In this document: positions 57,027-64,000 of the stretch, piece by piece | Position numbering within the stretch: the first letter of the stretch is position 1 | Layout of the letters: every line of letters starts with the position of its first letter | From: Phycicoccus sp. Soil802 | GTDB lineage: Bacteria > Actinomycetota > Actinomycetes > Actinomycetales > Dermatophilaceae | Direction of reading: 5' to 3' | NCBI RefSeq assembly: GCF_001429605.1 | Contig: NZ_LMSS01000003.1 | Span: 1 to 64,000 of the forward strand | Length of the DNA: 64,000 nucleotides | Position numbers and translations under genes: made by a program | Notes under the pieces: generated by a model | The model's database searches: none | What the model was told of the DNA's origin: nothing | What the model saw: only the letters and a program-made list of their open reading frames with translations

Positions 57027-58867
57027 TGCGCGCGCGTCATCGGCTCAAGGCCCCACCGCTGGTCGGGCGCGGCTGGCTCAACACCGCCGGCGCGGCGCTG
57101 TCGCTGGAGGAGCTGCGCGGCCGGATCGTCGTGCTCGACTTCTGGACGTTCTGCTGCGTCAACTGCCTGCACGTCCTGGACGAGCTGCGGCCGCTGGAGG
57201 AGAAGTTCAGCGACTCGCTGGTGCTCATCGGGGTGCACTCGCCCAAGTTCGAGCACGAGGCCGACCCGGACGCCCTGGCGGCCGCCGTCGAGCGCTACTC
57301 CGTGCACCACCCGGTGCTCGACGACCCTGACCTCATCACCTGGCAGGCCTACACCGCCCGCGCCTGGCCCACCCTCGTCGTCATCGACCCCGAGGGCTAC
57401 ATCGTCGCGTCGATGTCCGGTGAGGGGCACGCGCACGGACTGGCGGTCCTCGTCGAGGAGCTCGTGGCCGAGCACACCGCCAAGGGCACCCTCCGTCGGG
57501 GCGACTCCCCGTATGCCGCGCCGCCGGCTCCCGAGACCGCGCTGCGGTTCCCCGGCAAGGCCGCAGTCCTCGACGACGGGTCGTTCCTCGTCTCCGACAC
57601 CGCCCACCACGAGCTGGTCTGGCTCGAGCCGGACCTGGTCACCGAGCGACGACGGTTCAGGGAGGACCTCGCGGAGCCGCAGGGCGTGCTCGTGCTTCCG
57701 ACTGCCACCGCCGACCGGGTGGGGTACGACGTGGTCGTGGCCGACTCGGTGCACCACCAGGTCAAGGGACTCCGGCTGGCCGACGGCGAGTGGATCCTGC
57801 TCGCCGGCACCGGCCGCCAGCTCCGCGAACGGTCCGGCAGCGGCCCCGCGCTCAAGCAGGACCTCTCCACGCCCTGGGACCTCGCCTGGTTCATCGACCG
57901 GGTGGTCATCGCCATGGCAGGCACCCACCAACTCTGGGCGCTGCACCTGGCCACCGACCCCCAGGACAACACGGTCGCGGTGCTGGGCGGCACGTCGGCA
58001 GAGGGGATTCGCGACGGGGCCGCGGACGAGGCGTGGTTCGCGCAGCCGTCCGGGCTCGCTGTCTCGCCGGACGGCTCCCGCCTGTGGGTCGCCGACTCCG
58101 AGACCTCGGCGCTGCGCTCGCTCGACGTCGCCGACGAGGGTTTCGTCGTCACCACCCACGTCGGCCAGGGACTGTTCGACTTCGGGCACCGGGACGGCCC
58201 CGCGGACCAGGCGCTGCTCCAGCACCCCCTGGGCGTCACCGTGCTGCCCGACGGGTCGGTGGCGATCAGCGACACCTACAACGGCGCGATCCGCCGGTTC
58301 GACCCCGCGACGTCGGAGGTCAGCACCCTCGCCACCGGCCTGCTCGAGCCGTCGGACGCAGTGGTCGAGCAGAGTGGGCGGGACGACGACTCGGATGGCT
58401 CGGTGCTCGTCGTGGTCGAGTCGGCCGCACACCAGCTGGTGCGGATCCCGTTGCCCGACAAGGCCCAGCGCGTCGACGGTCTCGCGCACCAGACCCAGCG
58501 CCCGCGCACCGAGGTCGCCCCCGGAGCGCTCACCCTGACCGTCCACTTCACCCCGCCCACCGGGCAGAAGCTCGACCACCGCTACGGCGACCCGACCCGG
58601 CTGATGGTCTCGGCCACCCCGGAGGGCCTCCTGCGTGACGGCGCCGGGAGCGCGCAGGGCCTGACCCGCACGCTGGTCCTCGACCCGGCGGCCGGGGACG
58701 GGGTGCTGCACATCTCGGTGCGGGCCGCCTCGTGCGACGGCGACCCGGTGACCGGTGAGGTGCCCGACCACGCGGCCTGCCATCTCTACCAACAGGACTG
58801 GGGCATCCCGGTCGTCCTGGTCGACGGCGCGACCGATCGCCTCGATCTCGACCTGCGTGGAGCGTGA
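57026..58867 (+). CDS. Thioredoxin-like / NHL repeat protein (NHLRC2-like)
   Basis: Protein of 613 residues without a signal peptide. Residues 10-150 form a TlpA-like thioredoxin fold with the redox motif FWTFCCVNCLHVLDEL (CxxC preceded by another Cys). Residues 165-500 form an NHL beta-propeller (LSTPWDLAWF, FAQPSGLAVSPDGSRLWVADSE, LLQHPLGVTVLPDGSVAISDTY). The C-terminal 110 residues are beta-rich. The layout matches NHLRC2-type proteins found from bacteria to animals, whose role is not settled. It ends 15 bases from the convergent DUF222-HNH gene. Confidence 0.85.
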   Translation: MRARHRLKAPPLVGRGWLNTAGAALSLEELRGRIVVLDFWTFCCVNCLHVLDELRPLEEKFSDSLVLIGVHSPKFEHEADPDALAAAVERYSVHHPVLDDPDLITWQAYTARAWPTLVVIDPEGYIVASMSGEGHAHGLAVLVEELVAEHTAKGTLRRGDSPYAAPPAPETALRFPGKAAVLDDGSFLVSDTAHHELVWLEPDLVTERRRFREDLAEPQGVLVLPTATADRVGYDVVVADSVHHQVKGLRLADGEWILLAGTGRQLRERSGSGPALKQDLSTPWDLAWFIDRVVIAMAGTHQLWALHLATDPQDNTVAVLGGTSAEGIRDGAADEAWFAQPSGLAVSPDGSRLWVADSETSALRSLDVADEGFVVTTHVGQGLFDFGHRDGPADQALLQHPLGVTVLPDGSVAISDTYNGAIRRFDPATSEVSTLATGLLEPSDAVVEQSGRDDDSDGSVLVVVESAAHQLVRIPLPDKAQRVDGLAHQTQRPRTEVAPGALTLTVHFTPPTGQKLDHRYGDPTRLMVSATPEGLLRDGAGSAQGLTRTLVLDPAAGDGVLHISVRAASCDGDPVTGEVPDHAACHLYQQDWGIPVVLVDGATDRLDLDLRGA

Positions 58868-58882
58868 CTGACCCATCAGGGC

Positions 58883-60208
58883 TCAGCTCCGCCGGGAGTA
58901 GATGACGGACTTCTTCCCGTGGGCGTCGGTGTCGACTCGGTGCCAGTAGCGGGGATCGTGCGCTCGGCGGTGATGGTGTCCGCACAACGGCACCGCGAGC
59001 GCGAGGTCGGTGTGACCGCCGCTCGCCCACGGATCCTCGTGGTGCAGCTCGGACCAGGCGTAGGGCCGGTCGCATCCTTCCGCGGCGCAGGTGTCGTAGA
59101 CCGTCGCGAGCGCGACCCGCTGAGCCTCGGTGAAGAAGCGCTCCTGCCGACCGAGGTCGAGCGGCACCGACCTGCCCCCGAGCACCGCCGGGACGATGCC
59201 CGCGTTGCAGGCGAGCCGTCGCGCCTCGCTGGCTGAGAGGTCGTGGCCGGTGTCGAGGTGCGCCGCTCCGAGTGATGCCTTGAGCTGCTCGTGGTCGACC
59301 GTCACGACCACCGTCGCCGCGACCTTGCCCGAGAGGGTGTCGGTGGGCAGGTGCTCGAGCAGCTCCACGAAGGCGGAGCCGTAACGGTGGGCCCAGTCGC
59401 CGTCGGCGGCGCGGAAGGCGTCCCAGGTGGCGTCGGCGGCCTCGGCTGCGGTCGTGGCACCGGCCGCCCTTGCTGCCTTGGCCGCCTGCTGGGCGAACCT
59501 CCGCGGCGAGGCGACATGCTGGACCGTCTTGACGAGGATCGCCGCGGCGAGGGTGGGCAGGGTGAAGTGGCCGCTGGTCGTGCCGTCGCCGTTCTGGTGC
59601 CAGGTGAGGCGCGACTTCGCCAGCGCCTCGTCCTCCTGGGTGCGCAGGACCTGGTCCTCGTGGGCGTCGACCTCCGCCTGCGACCGCTCGACCGCAGCCA
59701 GCGCCCGTCGGCCGTCGCGACGCAGGGTGCCGGGGTCGACGAGCTTGGCCCGGCGCACCAGCGCGGTCTCGATCGCGGTGCGCTCCGTGGCATCGAGGCC
59801 TTCCGGCAGCTGGGCGGTGGCCGTCGCGATCACCTGGGCGTGCTCGGTCGACACCGCACCGGCGGCCAGCGCCTCCCGGGTGGCGTCGAGGCCGTTGTCG
59901 AGGGCGGTCGCGAGGCGGACGTCGCGCGCTGCCTGGCTCCCATCGCGTCGCGTGCAGGCCGCCAGCCAGGCACCGGTACCGGTCATCCCCGACTCGGACG
60001 CCACCTCGGACCGGTCGGCCTCCGCGACCAGCGAGAGCCGCACCGCCTGCAACCGCGTGATCACCTTGTCCGCCATGCTCAGGGCGGCGCTGGCATCGGC
60101 GGCCCCGACCACGTCGCCGTGCGGCAGGCGATCAAGTGCCTCGTCGATCTCGCGCAGCACCTCGACCGTCCCGAGCGGGACGGCGTGGAGGGCGGCGGCT
60201 GAGGACAT
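58883..60208 (-). CDS. DUF222 domain HNH endonuclease (13E12 type), perfect SOS box
   Basis: The 441-residue protein has the DUF222 part in residues 20-300 (AVSTEHAQVIATATAQLP, RLTWHQNGDGTTSGHFTLP). A C-terminal HNH nuclease reads YDTCAAEGCDRPYAWSELHHEDPWASGG and VPLCGHHHRRAHD, with zinc cysteines and the HH core. It differs widely from the copy at 13846-15450 and lacks that copy's acidic insert. TACAGT lies seven bases before the ATG, and a perfect LexA-type palindrome is placed directly upstream of it (60223-60238), so DNA damage should induce it. Confidence 0.87.
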   Translation of the reverse strand: MSSAAALHAVPLGTVEVLREIDEALDRLPHGDVVGAADASAALSMADKVITRLQAVRLSLVAEADRSEVASESGMTGTGAWLAACTRRDGSQAARDVRLATALDNGLDATREALAAGAVSTEHAQVIATATAQLPEGLDATERTAIETALVRRAKLVDPGTLRRDGRRALAAVERSQAEVDAHEDQVLRTQEDEALAKSRLTWHQNGDGTTSGHFTLPTLAAAILVKTVQHVASPRRFAQQAAKAARAAGATTAAEAADATWDAFRAADGDWAHRYGSAFVELLEHLPTDTLSGKVAATVVVTVDHEQLKASLGAAHLDTGHDLSASEARRLACNAGIVPAVLGGRSVPLDLGRQERFFTEAQRVALATVYDTCAAEGCDRPYAWSELHHEDPWASGGHTDLALAVPLCGHHHRRAHDPRYWHRVDTDAHGKKSVIYSRRS

Positions 60209-60222
60209 GTAGGCAACTGTAG

Positions 60223-60238
60223 TCGAACACGTGTTCGA
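60223..60238. promoter_or_regulatory. LexA (SOS) box, perfect palindrome
   Basis: TCGAACACGTGTTCGA fits the TCGAAC-N4-GTTCGA consensus exactly. It is one base upstream of the leaderless -10 box (TACAGT on the minus strand, 60221-60216) of the DUF222-HNH gene. Confidence 0.8.
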
Positions 60239-60466
60239 AGACAAGCACGATCCACAGGAAGCTGGCCAGAAAGATGGTCAGGTGCGTGGCAGTGGGTGGG
60301 CGAGCCGGCCGAGCCAGACCCCCAAGGCCGGCCCGAGCCCGGAAGGGGCTGTTGGACCCGGGGTCGGTATGCGAAGAATGCGCCGCGTTGCCGCAGGTCA
60401 GGGCCTTTCGGCGGATAGAGTCGAGGCAACGGGCGACCAGTGCCCGCAATCCCCCAGGAGTGAAGC
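60239..60466 (+). other. Gap between the SOS box and the small membrane protein gene
   Basis: No gene is seen. GGATAGAGT (about 60413-60421) contains a TAGAGT -10 box, which would give a leader of about 40 bases; CCAGGAG then serves the ATG at 60467. Confidence 0.4.
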
Positions 60467-60733
60467 ATGTACATCGGACTCGGCATCTTCCTGATCGTCG
60501 TCGGTGCGATCCTCACCTTCGCACTCAACGCGTCCACCGACGTGGTCAACCTCGAGGTGATCGGCTGGATCTGCATGGCCGCCGGCCTCCTCGCGATCCT
60601 GCTCTCACTCGTCGTGACGAACCGTCGTGGTGTCGGTGGTGGTGGCTACTCGGCCCGCCGGGTCAGCCACACCGACCCGGCCACCGGCACGCAGGTCGAC
60701 GAGGTCGACGTCGACCGTGACGGTCGCGTCTGA
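60467..60733 (+). CDS. Small two-helix membrane protein (DUF6458-like)
   Basis: The 88-residue protein has two hydrophobic helices (MYIGLGIFLIVVGAILTFAL and VIGWICMAAGLLAILLSLVV) and a short hydrophilic tail with TDPATGTQVDEVDVDRDGRV. This matches a small family widespread in actinobacteria without known function. The ATG is preceded by AGGAG at good spacing. A 16-pair terminator hairpin follows within 25 bases, so the gene is a single unit. Confidence 0.78.
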   Translation: MYIGLGIFLIVVGAILTFALNASTDVVNLEVIGWICMAAGLLAILLSLVVTNRRGVGGGGYSARRVSHTDPATGTQVDEVDVDRDGRV

Positions 60734-60756
60734 CACACCCACGCAGTTTCACCGCC

Positions 60757-60790
60757 ACGGGGCGGAGGGGAGAGCTCCCCTCCGCCCCGT
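60757..60790 (+). terminator. Hairpin terminator of the small membrane protein gene
   Basis: ACGGGGCGGAGGGGAG (60757-60772) pairs perfectly with 60775-60790 around loop AG. Confidence 0.8.
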
Positions 60791-60918
60791 CGTGCGTGCC
60801 GCGCCCCCGCGGGTAGTGCTCCCCATCGACGGGTGCACGCCAGGTTCCTACCTTCGTCATCAGCAGCCGGTTCCACCAGGGGGACGGGCCGATCCGAAAC
60901 ACGAAGCAGGAGAACGCA

Positions 60919-61689
60919 ATGCGCTCACTCACCCTCAGCCAGAAGCCGGTCCGGCTGGCCCTCGCCGGGGCCCTCGGCCTCTCGGTCGTCGCCGGTGGCG
61001 CGGCCATCGCCGATGCGGCCACGGGCACGATCCGGACCAGCGGGGCCACCCTCACGGTCCGCTCCGGCCCGGGCACCGGCTACCAGGCCGTGACCACGAT
61101 CGCCAAGGGCACCAGGGTCGACATCAGGTGCCAGACCTACGGCACGACCGTCAAGGGCACCTACGGCACCTCGAACATCTGGGACAAGATCGGCACCGGC
61201 CGCTACGTCTCCGACGCCTACGTCTACACCGGTCGGGACGGCTTCGTCGCCCCCAGGTGCGGCGGCAGCACCCCGGCCCCGACCGGCGCGATCAAGGACG
61301 ACTACCCCTACCGCGGCGCCACCTCCGGCGTCGACCCGTGGAACTTCTACAAGGGCCAGTGCACCTCCTTCGCCGCCTGGCGGGTTCGCCACAACCGCGG
61401 GGTCGCCTTCTCCAACTCCTACAAGGGCCAGCACTGGGGCAACGCCGAGCACTGGGACAACGCCGCTCGCGCCGCCGGCATCCCGGTCTACAAGTCCCCC
61501 AGGGTCGGTGACATCGCGGTCCGCAGCAGCGGCACCTGGGGCCACGTCGCCTACGTGGCCAAGGTCAACAGCGACGGCAGCTTCATGGTGGAGGAGTACA
61601 ACCACGTGCGCTCCGACACCTACAGCTACCGCCGCGCCACGAAGGGCACCGGCAGCGAGCAGTTCAGCGACTTCATCCGCTTCACGTAG
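60919..61689 (+). CDS. Secreted SH3b-CHAP cell wall hydrolase
   Basis: Exported protein of 256 residues. A signal peptide (LALAGALGLSVVAGGAAIADA) is followed by an SH3b domain (about 38-115, GATLTVRSGPGTGYQAVTTIAKGT) that usually binds peptidoglycan. A CHAP amidase/endopeptidase domain (about 135-250) follows, with the catalytic Cys in YKGQCTSFAAWRV, His in GTWGHVAYVAKV and a polar third residue in MVEEYNH. It cleaves cell wall peptides. AGGAG lies seven bases before the ATG. The 128 bases between the preceding terminator and the start form a leader with no recognised riboswitch. Confidence 0.88.
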   Translation: MRSLTLSQKPVRLALAGALGLSVVAGGAAIADAATGTIRTSGATLTVRSGPGTGYQAVTTIAKGTRVDIRCQTYGTTVKGTYGTSNIWDKIGTGRYVSDAYVYTGRDGFVAPRCGGSTPAPTGAIKDDYPYRGATSGVDPWNFYKGQCTSFAAWRVRHNRGVAFSNSYKGQHWGNAEHWDNAARAAGIPVYKSPRVGDIAVRSSGTWGHVAYVAKVNSDGSFMVEEYNHVRSDTYSYRRATKGTGSEQFSDFIRFT

Positions 61690-61807
61690 ACGGACGCCCG
61701 GTCAGCCGTCAGGCTGAGACATCCGTTTGGCTCGCTGATCCGAACCACTGGTGAGTGCGCTCGTCCCCGGAGGGGAGGGCGGGACCACGACTCTGTCCAG
61801 ACGCAGG

Positions 61808-61881
61808 GCAGGTATGCCGAAGGGCTGGCTTCCAGGGGAAGCCAGCCCTTCGGTCGTGCTGGGACCACGCGGCATACCTGC
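61808..61881. terminator. Nested hairpins with an inverted GTATGCCG pair, bidirectional
   Basis: Inner stem CCGAAGGGCTGGCTTCC (61817-61833) pairs with 61837-61853 around AGG. An outer pair, GCAGGTATGCCG (61808-61819) and CGGCATACCTGC (61870-61881), encloses or competes with it. It lies between the convergent CHAP and acyl-CoA dehydrogenase genes. Confidence 0.7.
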
Positions 61882-61901
61882 GTGGTGCAGTGAGGGACGC
61901 G

Positions 61902-63779
61902 TCAGAAGGCGGACTCGGGGACGTCCATCAGCGCGTTGTCGGTCGACTCGGCGATCTGGCGCTCGGCCGCGATCTTCGGCAGGACGTTGCGCGCGAAGAA
62001 CGACGCGGCGGCGATCTTGCCCTCGTAGAAGTCGCGGTCCTTGGCCGAAACACCTTCCGTCCCAAGGGCCTTGGCGGCCACCGAGGCCTGTCGCAGCAAC
62101 AGCCAGCCGATGATCAGGTCGCCGGCGGACAACAGGAGGCGGGAGGTGTTCTGGCCGACCTTGTAGAGGTTGGTGACGTCGCCACCGTCCTGCCGCGGGT
62201 CGGACTTCATCAGCTCACCGACCATGTAGCCGAGGATGCCCTGGACGTCCTCGAGGCCCTTGCCGAGCAGCTCGCGCTCGGTGTCGAGGCGCCCGCCGTC
62301 GGCCCCGAGGTCCTTGGCGAACTCCTGCACCTGCAAGGCCACGTGGGAGAGGGCCTGGGCCTTGTCGCGGATGATCTTGCGGAAGAAGAAGTCGAGGCCC
62401 TGGATGGCGGTGGTGCCCTCGTAGAGGGTGTCGATCTTCGCGTCGCGGATGTACTGCTCGATCGGGTACTCCTGCAGAAAGCCGGAGCCGCCGAGGGTCT
62501 GGAGCGACTCGGTGCCGAGCAGCACCCAGGCGCGCTCGGAGCCGACGCCCTTGACGATGGGGAGCAGCAGGTCGTTGACCCGGTTGGCCATCTCGGCCGG
62601 GGTGTCTGCGGCGATCGCCTCGGAGCCGGACTCGAGGAAGGCCTGGTGGACGGTGTCCTGCTGGGTCGCGGTGTACATCACCAGGGCGCGCAGGCCCTCG
62701 GCGTAGGCCTTCTGCGTCATCAGGGAGCGGCGGACGTCGGGGTGGTGGGTGATCGTGACGCGCGGCGCGGCCTTGTCGGTCTGCTGCGTCAGGTCGGCGC
62801 CCTGGACGCGCTCCTTGGCGTAGTCGAGCGCGTTGAGGTACGCGGTCGACAGGGTCGAGATCGCCTTGGTGCCCACCAGCATGCGCGCGTGCTCGATGAC
62901 GCGGAACATCTGCGCGATGCCGTCATGGGTGTCGCCGAGCAGGGTGCCGACAGCGGGCGCCTTGTCGCCGAACGTGATCTCGCAGGTCGTGGAGACCTTG
63001 AGGCCCATCTTGTGCTCGAGGTTGGTGACGTTGGCGCCGTTGCGCTCGCCCAGCTCACCGGTCTCGAGGTCGATCTGGAACTTCGGGACGATGAAGAGCG
63101 ACAGTCCCTTGGTGCCGGGGCCGGCGCCCTCGGGGCGGGCCAGCACGAAGTGGATGACGTTGTCGGTCATGTCGGACTCACCGGAGGTGATGAACCGCTT
63201 GACGCCCGTGACGTTCCAGGTGCCGTCGGCGTTCTCGGTGGCCTTGGTGCGGCCGGCGCCCACGTCGGAGCCGGCATCGGGCTCGGTCAGCACCATCGTG
63301 CAGTGCCAGCCCTTCTCGACGATCCAGTGGGCGAGCTTCTTCTGCTCGTCGTTGCCGAGGATGTAGAGGAGGTTGGCGAACGAGTAGGAGGCCGCGAACA
63401 TCGCGATCGCCGGGTTGGCGCCGAGCACCATCTCGTTCATGGCCCACTTGAGGCTGGGGGGAGCGACGGTGCCGTCGAGCTCGGCCGGCACGTCGACGCT
63501 CCAGAAGCCGGAGTCGACGTACGCCTGGTAGCTCTTCTTGAACGACTCGGGCATGGTCACCGAGTAGGTCTGCGGGTCGTAGACCGGCGGGTTGCGGTCG
63601 GCGTCCGAGAAGGACTCGGCCAGCTCGTGCTCGGCGAGGCGCGACACCTCCTTGAGCATCTCGCGGGCGGTGTCCGGGTCCACCTCCGAGTAGTGGCCCT
63701 GACCCAGCACCTCGCCGCGGCCGAAGACCTCGAAGAGGTTGAACTCCAGGTCGCGCAGGTTGCTCTTGTAGTGGCCCAT
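61902..63779 (-). CDS. Acyl-CoA dehydrogenase (long actinobacterial FadE type)
   Basis: Flavoenzyme of 625 residues, longer than the usual 380-400. It starts [22 protein letters not shown], a hallmark of this subgroup. The FAD-contact motif [23 protein letters not shown] and [12 protein letters not shown], the helical C-terminal domain with [21 protein letters not shown], and IYEGTT-like [13 protein letters not shown] are present. The C-terminal extension (about residues 470-625) is helical. It oxidises fatty acyl-CoA in beta-oxidation. I chose ATG 63777-63779 because GGAGGT lies seven bases upstream; the frame remains open to an ATG at 63863. Two TACT-N4-RGTA dyads upstream suggest TetR-type control. 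Confidence 0.9.
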   Translation of the reverse strand: MGHYKSNLRDLEFNLFEVFGRGEVLGQGHYSEVDPDTAREMLKEVSRLAEHELAESFSDADRNPPVYDPQTYSVTMPESFKKSYQAYVDSGFWSVDVPAELDGTVAPPSLKWAMNEMVLGANPAIAMFAASYSFANLLYILGNDEQKKLAHWIVEKGWHCTMVLTEPDAGSDVGAGRTKATENADGTWNVTGVKRFITSGESDMTDNVIHFVLARPEGAGPGTKGLSLFIVPKFQIDLETGELGERNGANVTNLEHKMGLKVSTTCEITFGDKAPAVGTLLGDTHDGIAQMFRVIEHARMLVGTKAISTLSTAYLNALDYAKERVQGADLTQQTDKAAPRVTITHHPDVRRSLMTQKAYAEGLRALVMYTATQQDTVHQAFLESGSEAIAADTPAEMANRVNDLLLPIVKGVGSERAWVLLGTESLQTLGGSGFLQEYPIEQYIRDAKIDTLYEGTTAIQGLDFFFRKIIRDKAQALSHVALQVQEFAKDLGADGGRLDTERELLGKGLEDVQGILGYMVGELMKSDPRQDGGDVTNLYKVGQNTSRLLLSAGDLIIGWLLLRQASVAAKALGTEGVSAKDRDFYEGKIAAASFFARNVLPKIAAERQIAESTDNALMDVPESAF

Positions 63780-63843
63780 CGCGGGCACCTCCACGTCTCG
63801 AAACGTCGTTGTCGTCGTGCGTTCGTCCTGTACCGGCAGCGTG

Positions 63844-63880
63844 TACTGGCCGGTAACATCCATGATGCTACTGACGAGTA
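63844..63880. promoter_or_regulatory. Two TetR-like dyads upstream of the acyl-CoA dehydrogenase gene
   Basis: TACTGGCCGGTA (63844-63855) and TACTGACGAGTA (63869-63880) are 12-base dyads 25 bases apart, both followed by AC. TAGCAT on the minus strand between them could be the -10 box. Confidence 0.5.
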
Positions 63881-64000
63881 ACGAATGCAAGGCGTCTGTG
63901 GGATTCCCCACCAAACGGACCACCCGGAGCAGGGCGATCGGGTATGCCGGGCCCGCACGGGAGGTGCCCGGGCGCCGGTTGGCGGCCACGCGGCATACTC
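63881..64000. other. Window end, no gene seen
   Basis: Apart from an inverted pair of octamers, GTATGCCG near 63941 and CGGCATAC at 63991-63998, I see no feature. The pair may belong to a terminator of a gene outside the window. Confidence 0.4.

Noticed and set aside
60791-60918. A c-di-AMP (ydaO-type) riboswitch before the CHAP hydrolase gene
   Set aside because: Cell wall hydrolase genes of actinobacteria often have one, but the 128-base leader does not show the conserved segments I would need to see.

Overview
The window is very GC-rich (about 70% by eye), its genes end in GC-biased third codon positions, and many start codons sit 5-8 bases after a TANNNT -10 box with no room for a leader. 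A mycothiol-dependent-type enzyme (53279-54133), two DUF222-HNH (13E12-type) genes, a cydABDC operon and a BlaI/M56 pair all point to an actinobacterium. A Micrococcales member such as Intrasporangiaceae is my best guess, but that is inference. I see no rRNA, tRNA, CRISPR array or intact prophage.

Layout. 1-520: right end of an IS481-type element inserted at a CTAG inside efeB, leaving only the efeB 3' end. 501-2919: two PAP2 phosphatases and a diacylglycerol kinase-like lipid kinase, all overlapping. 3.1-13.8 kb: housekeeping and stress genes (DinB-like, LysE exporter, beta-lactamase-like lipoprotein, serS, a FMN 2-hydroxy-acid oxidase, HAD phosphatase, a MarR-controlled FAD monooxygenase, a SpoU methyltransferase). 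13.8-18 kb: an SOS-box DUF222-HNH gene and a secreted FG-GAP protein whose last repeat is frameshifted. 18-24.4 kb: YjbR-like and YrdB-like genes, purB, an aldo/keto reductase, a VOC protein, and a TPR/luciferase-hemerythrin operon. 24.4-32.2 kb: cydA-cydB-cydD-cydC-BlaI-M56-LMW phosphatase, which reads as one respiratory operon headed by two back-to-back BlaI-like dyads. 32.2-46.6 kb: galE, a PaaI thioesterase, an ArsR/SRPBCC pair, paaN, an aminotransferase, redox enzymes and a 2-oxo acid dehydrogenase operon (E1a, E1b, E2). 46.6-53.2 kb: a small secreted protein, a four-gene ABC operon, and an MFS pump with its MarR regulator. 53.3-64 kb: a mycothiol-type isomerase, a CopD-CtaG/nitrilase/thioredoxin-NHL operon, a second SOS-box DUF222-HNH gene, a CHAP hydrolase and an acyl-CoA dehydrogenase.

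Two signals run across gene boundaries. First, the octamer GTATGCCG/CGGCATAC occurs about 40 times (my hand count), against roughly two expected from base composition. It forces rare codons (TAT-GCC, GCA-TAC) and forms inverted pairs that make transcription terminators, much like the DNA uptake sequences of Neisseria and Haemophilus. Second, a 67-68 bp element made of two inverted CGGSCAATTGGCCG-like ends occurs three times, once in frame inside cydD.

Limits: all calls rest on reading the sequence. Family names come from motif recognition and no database search was run.
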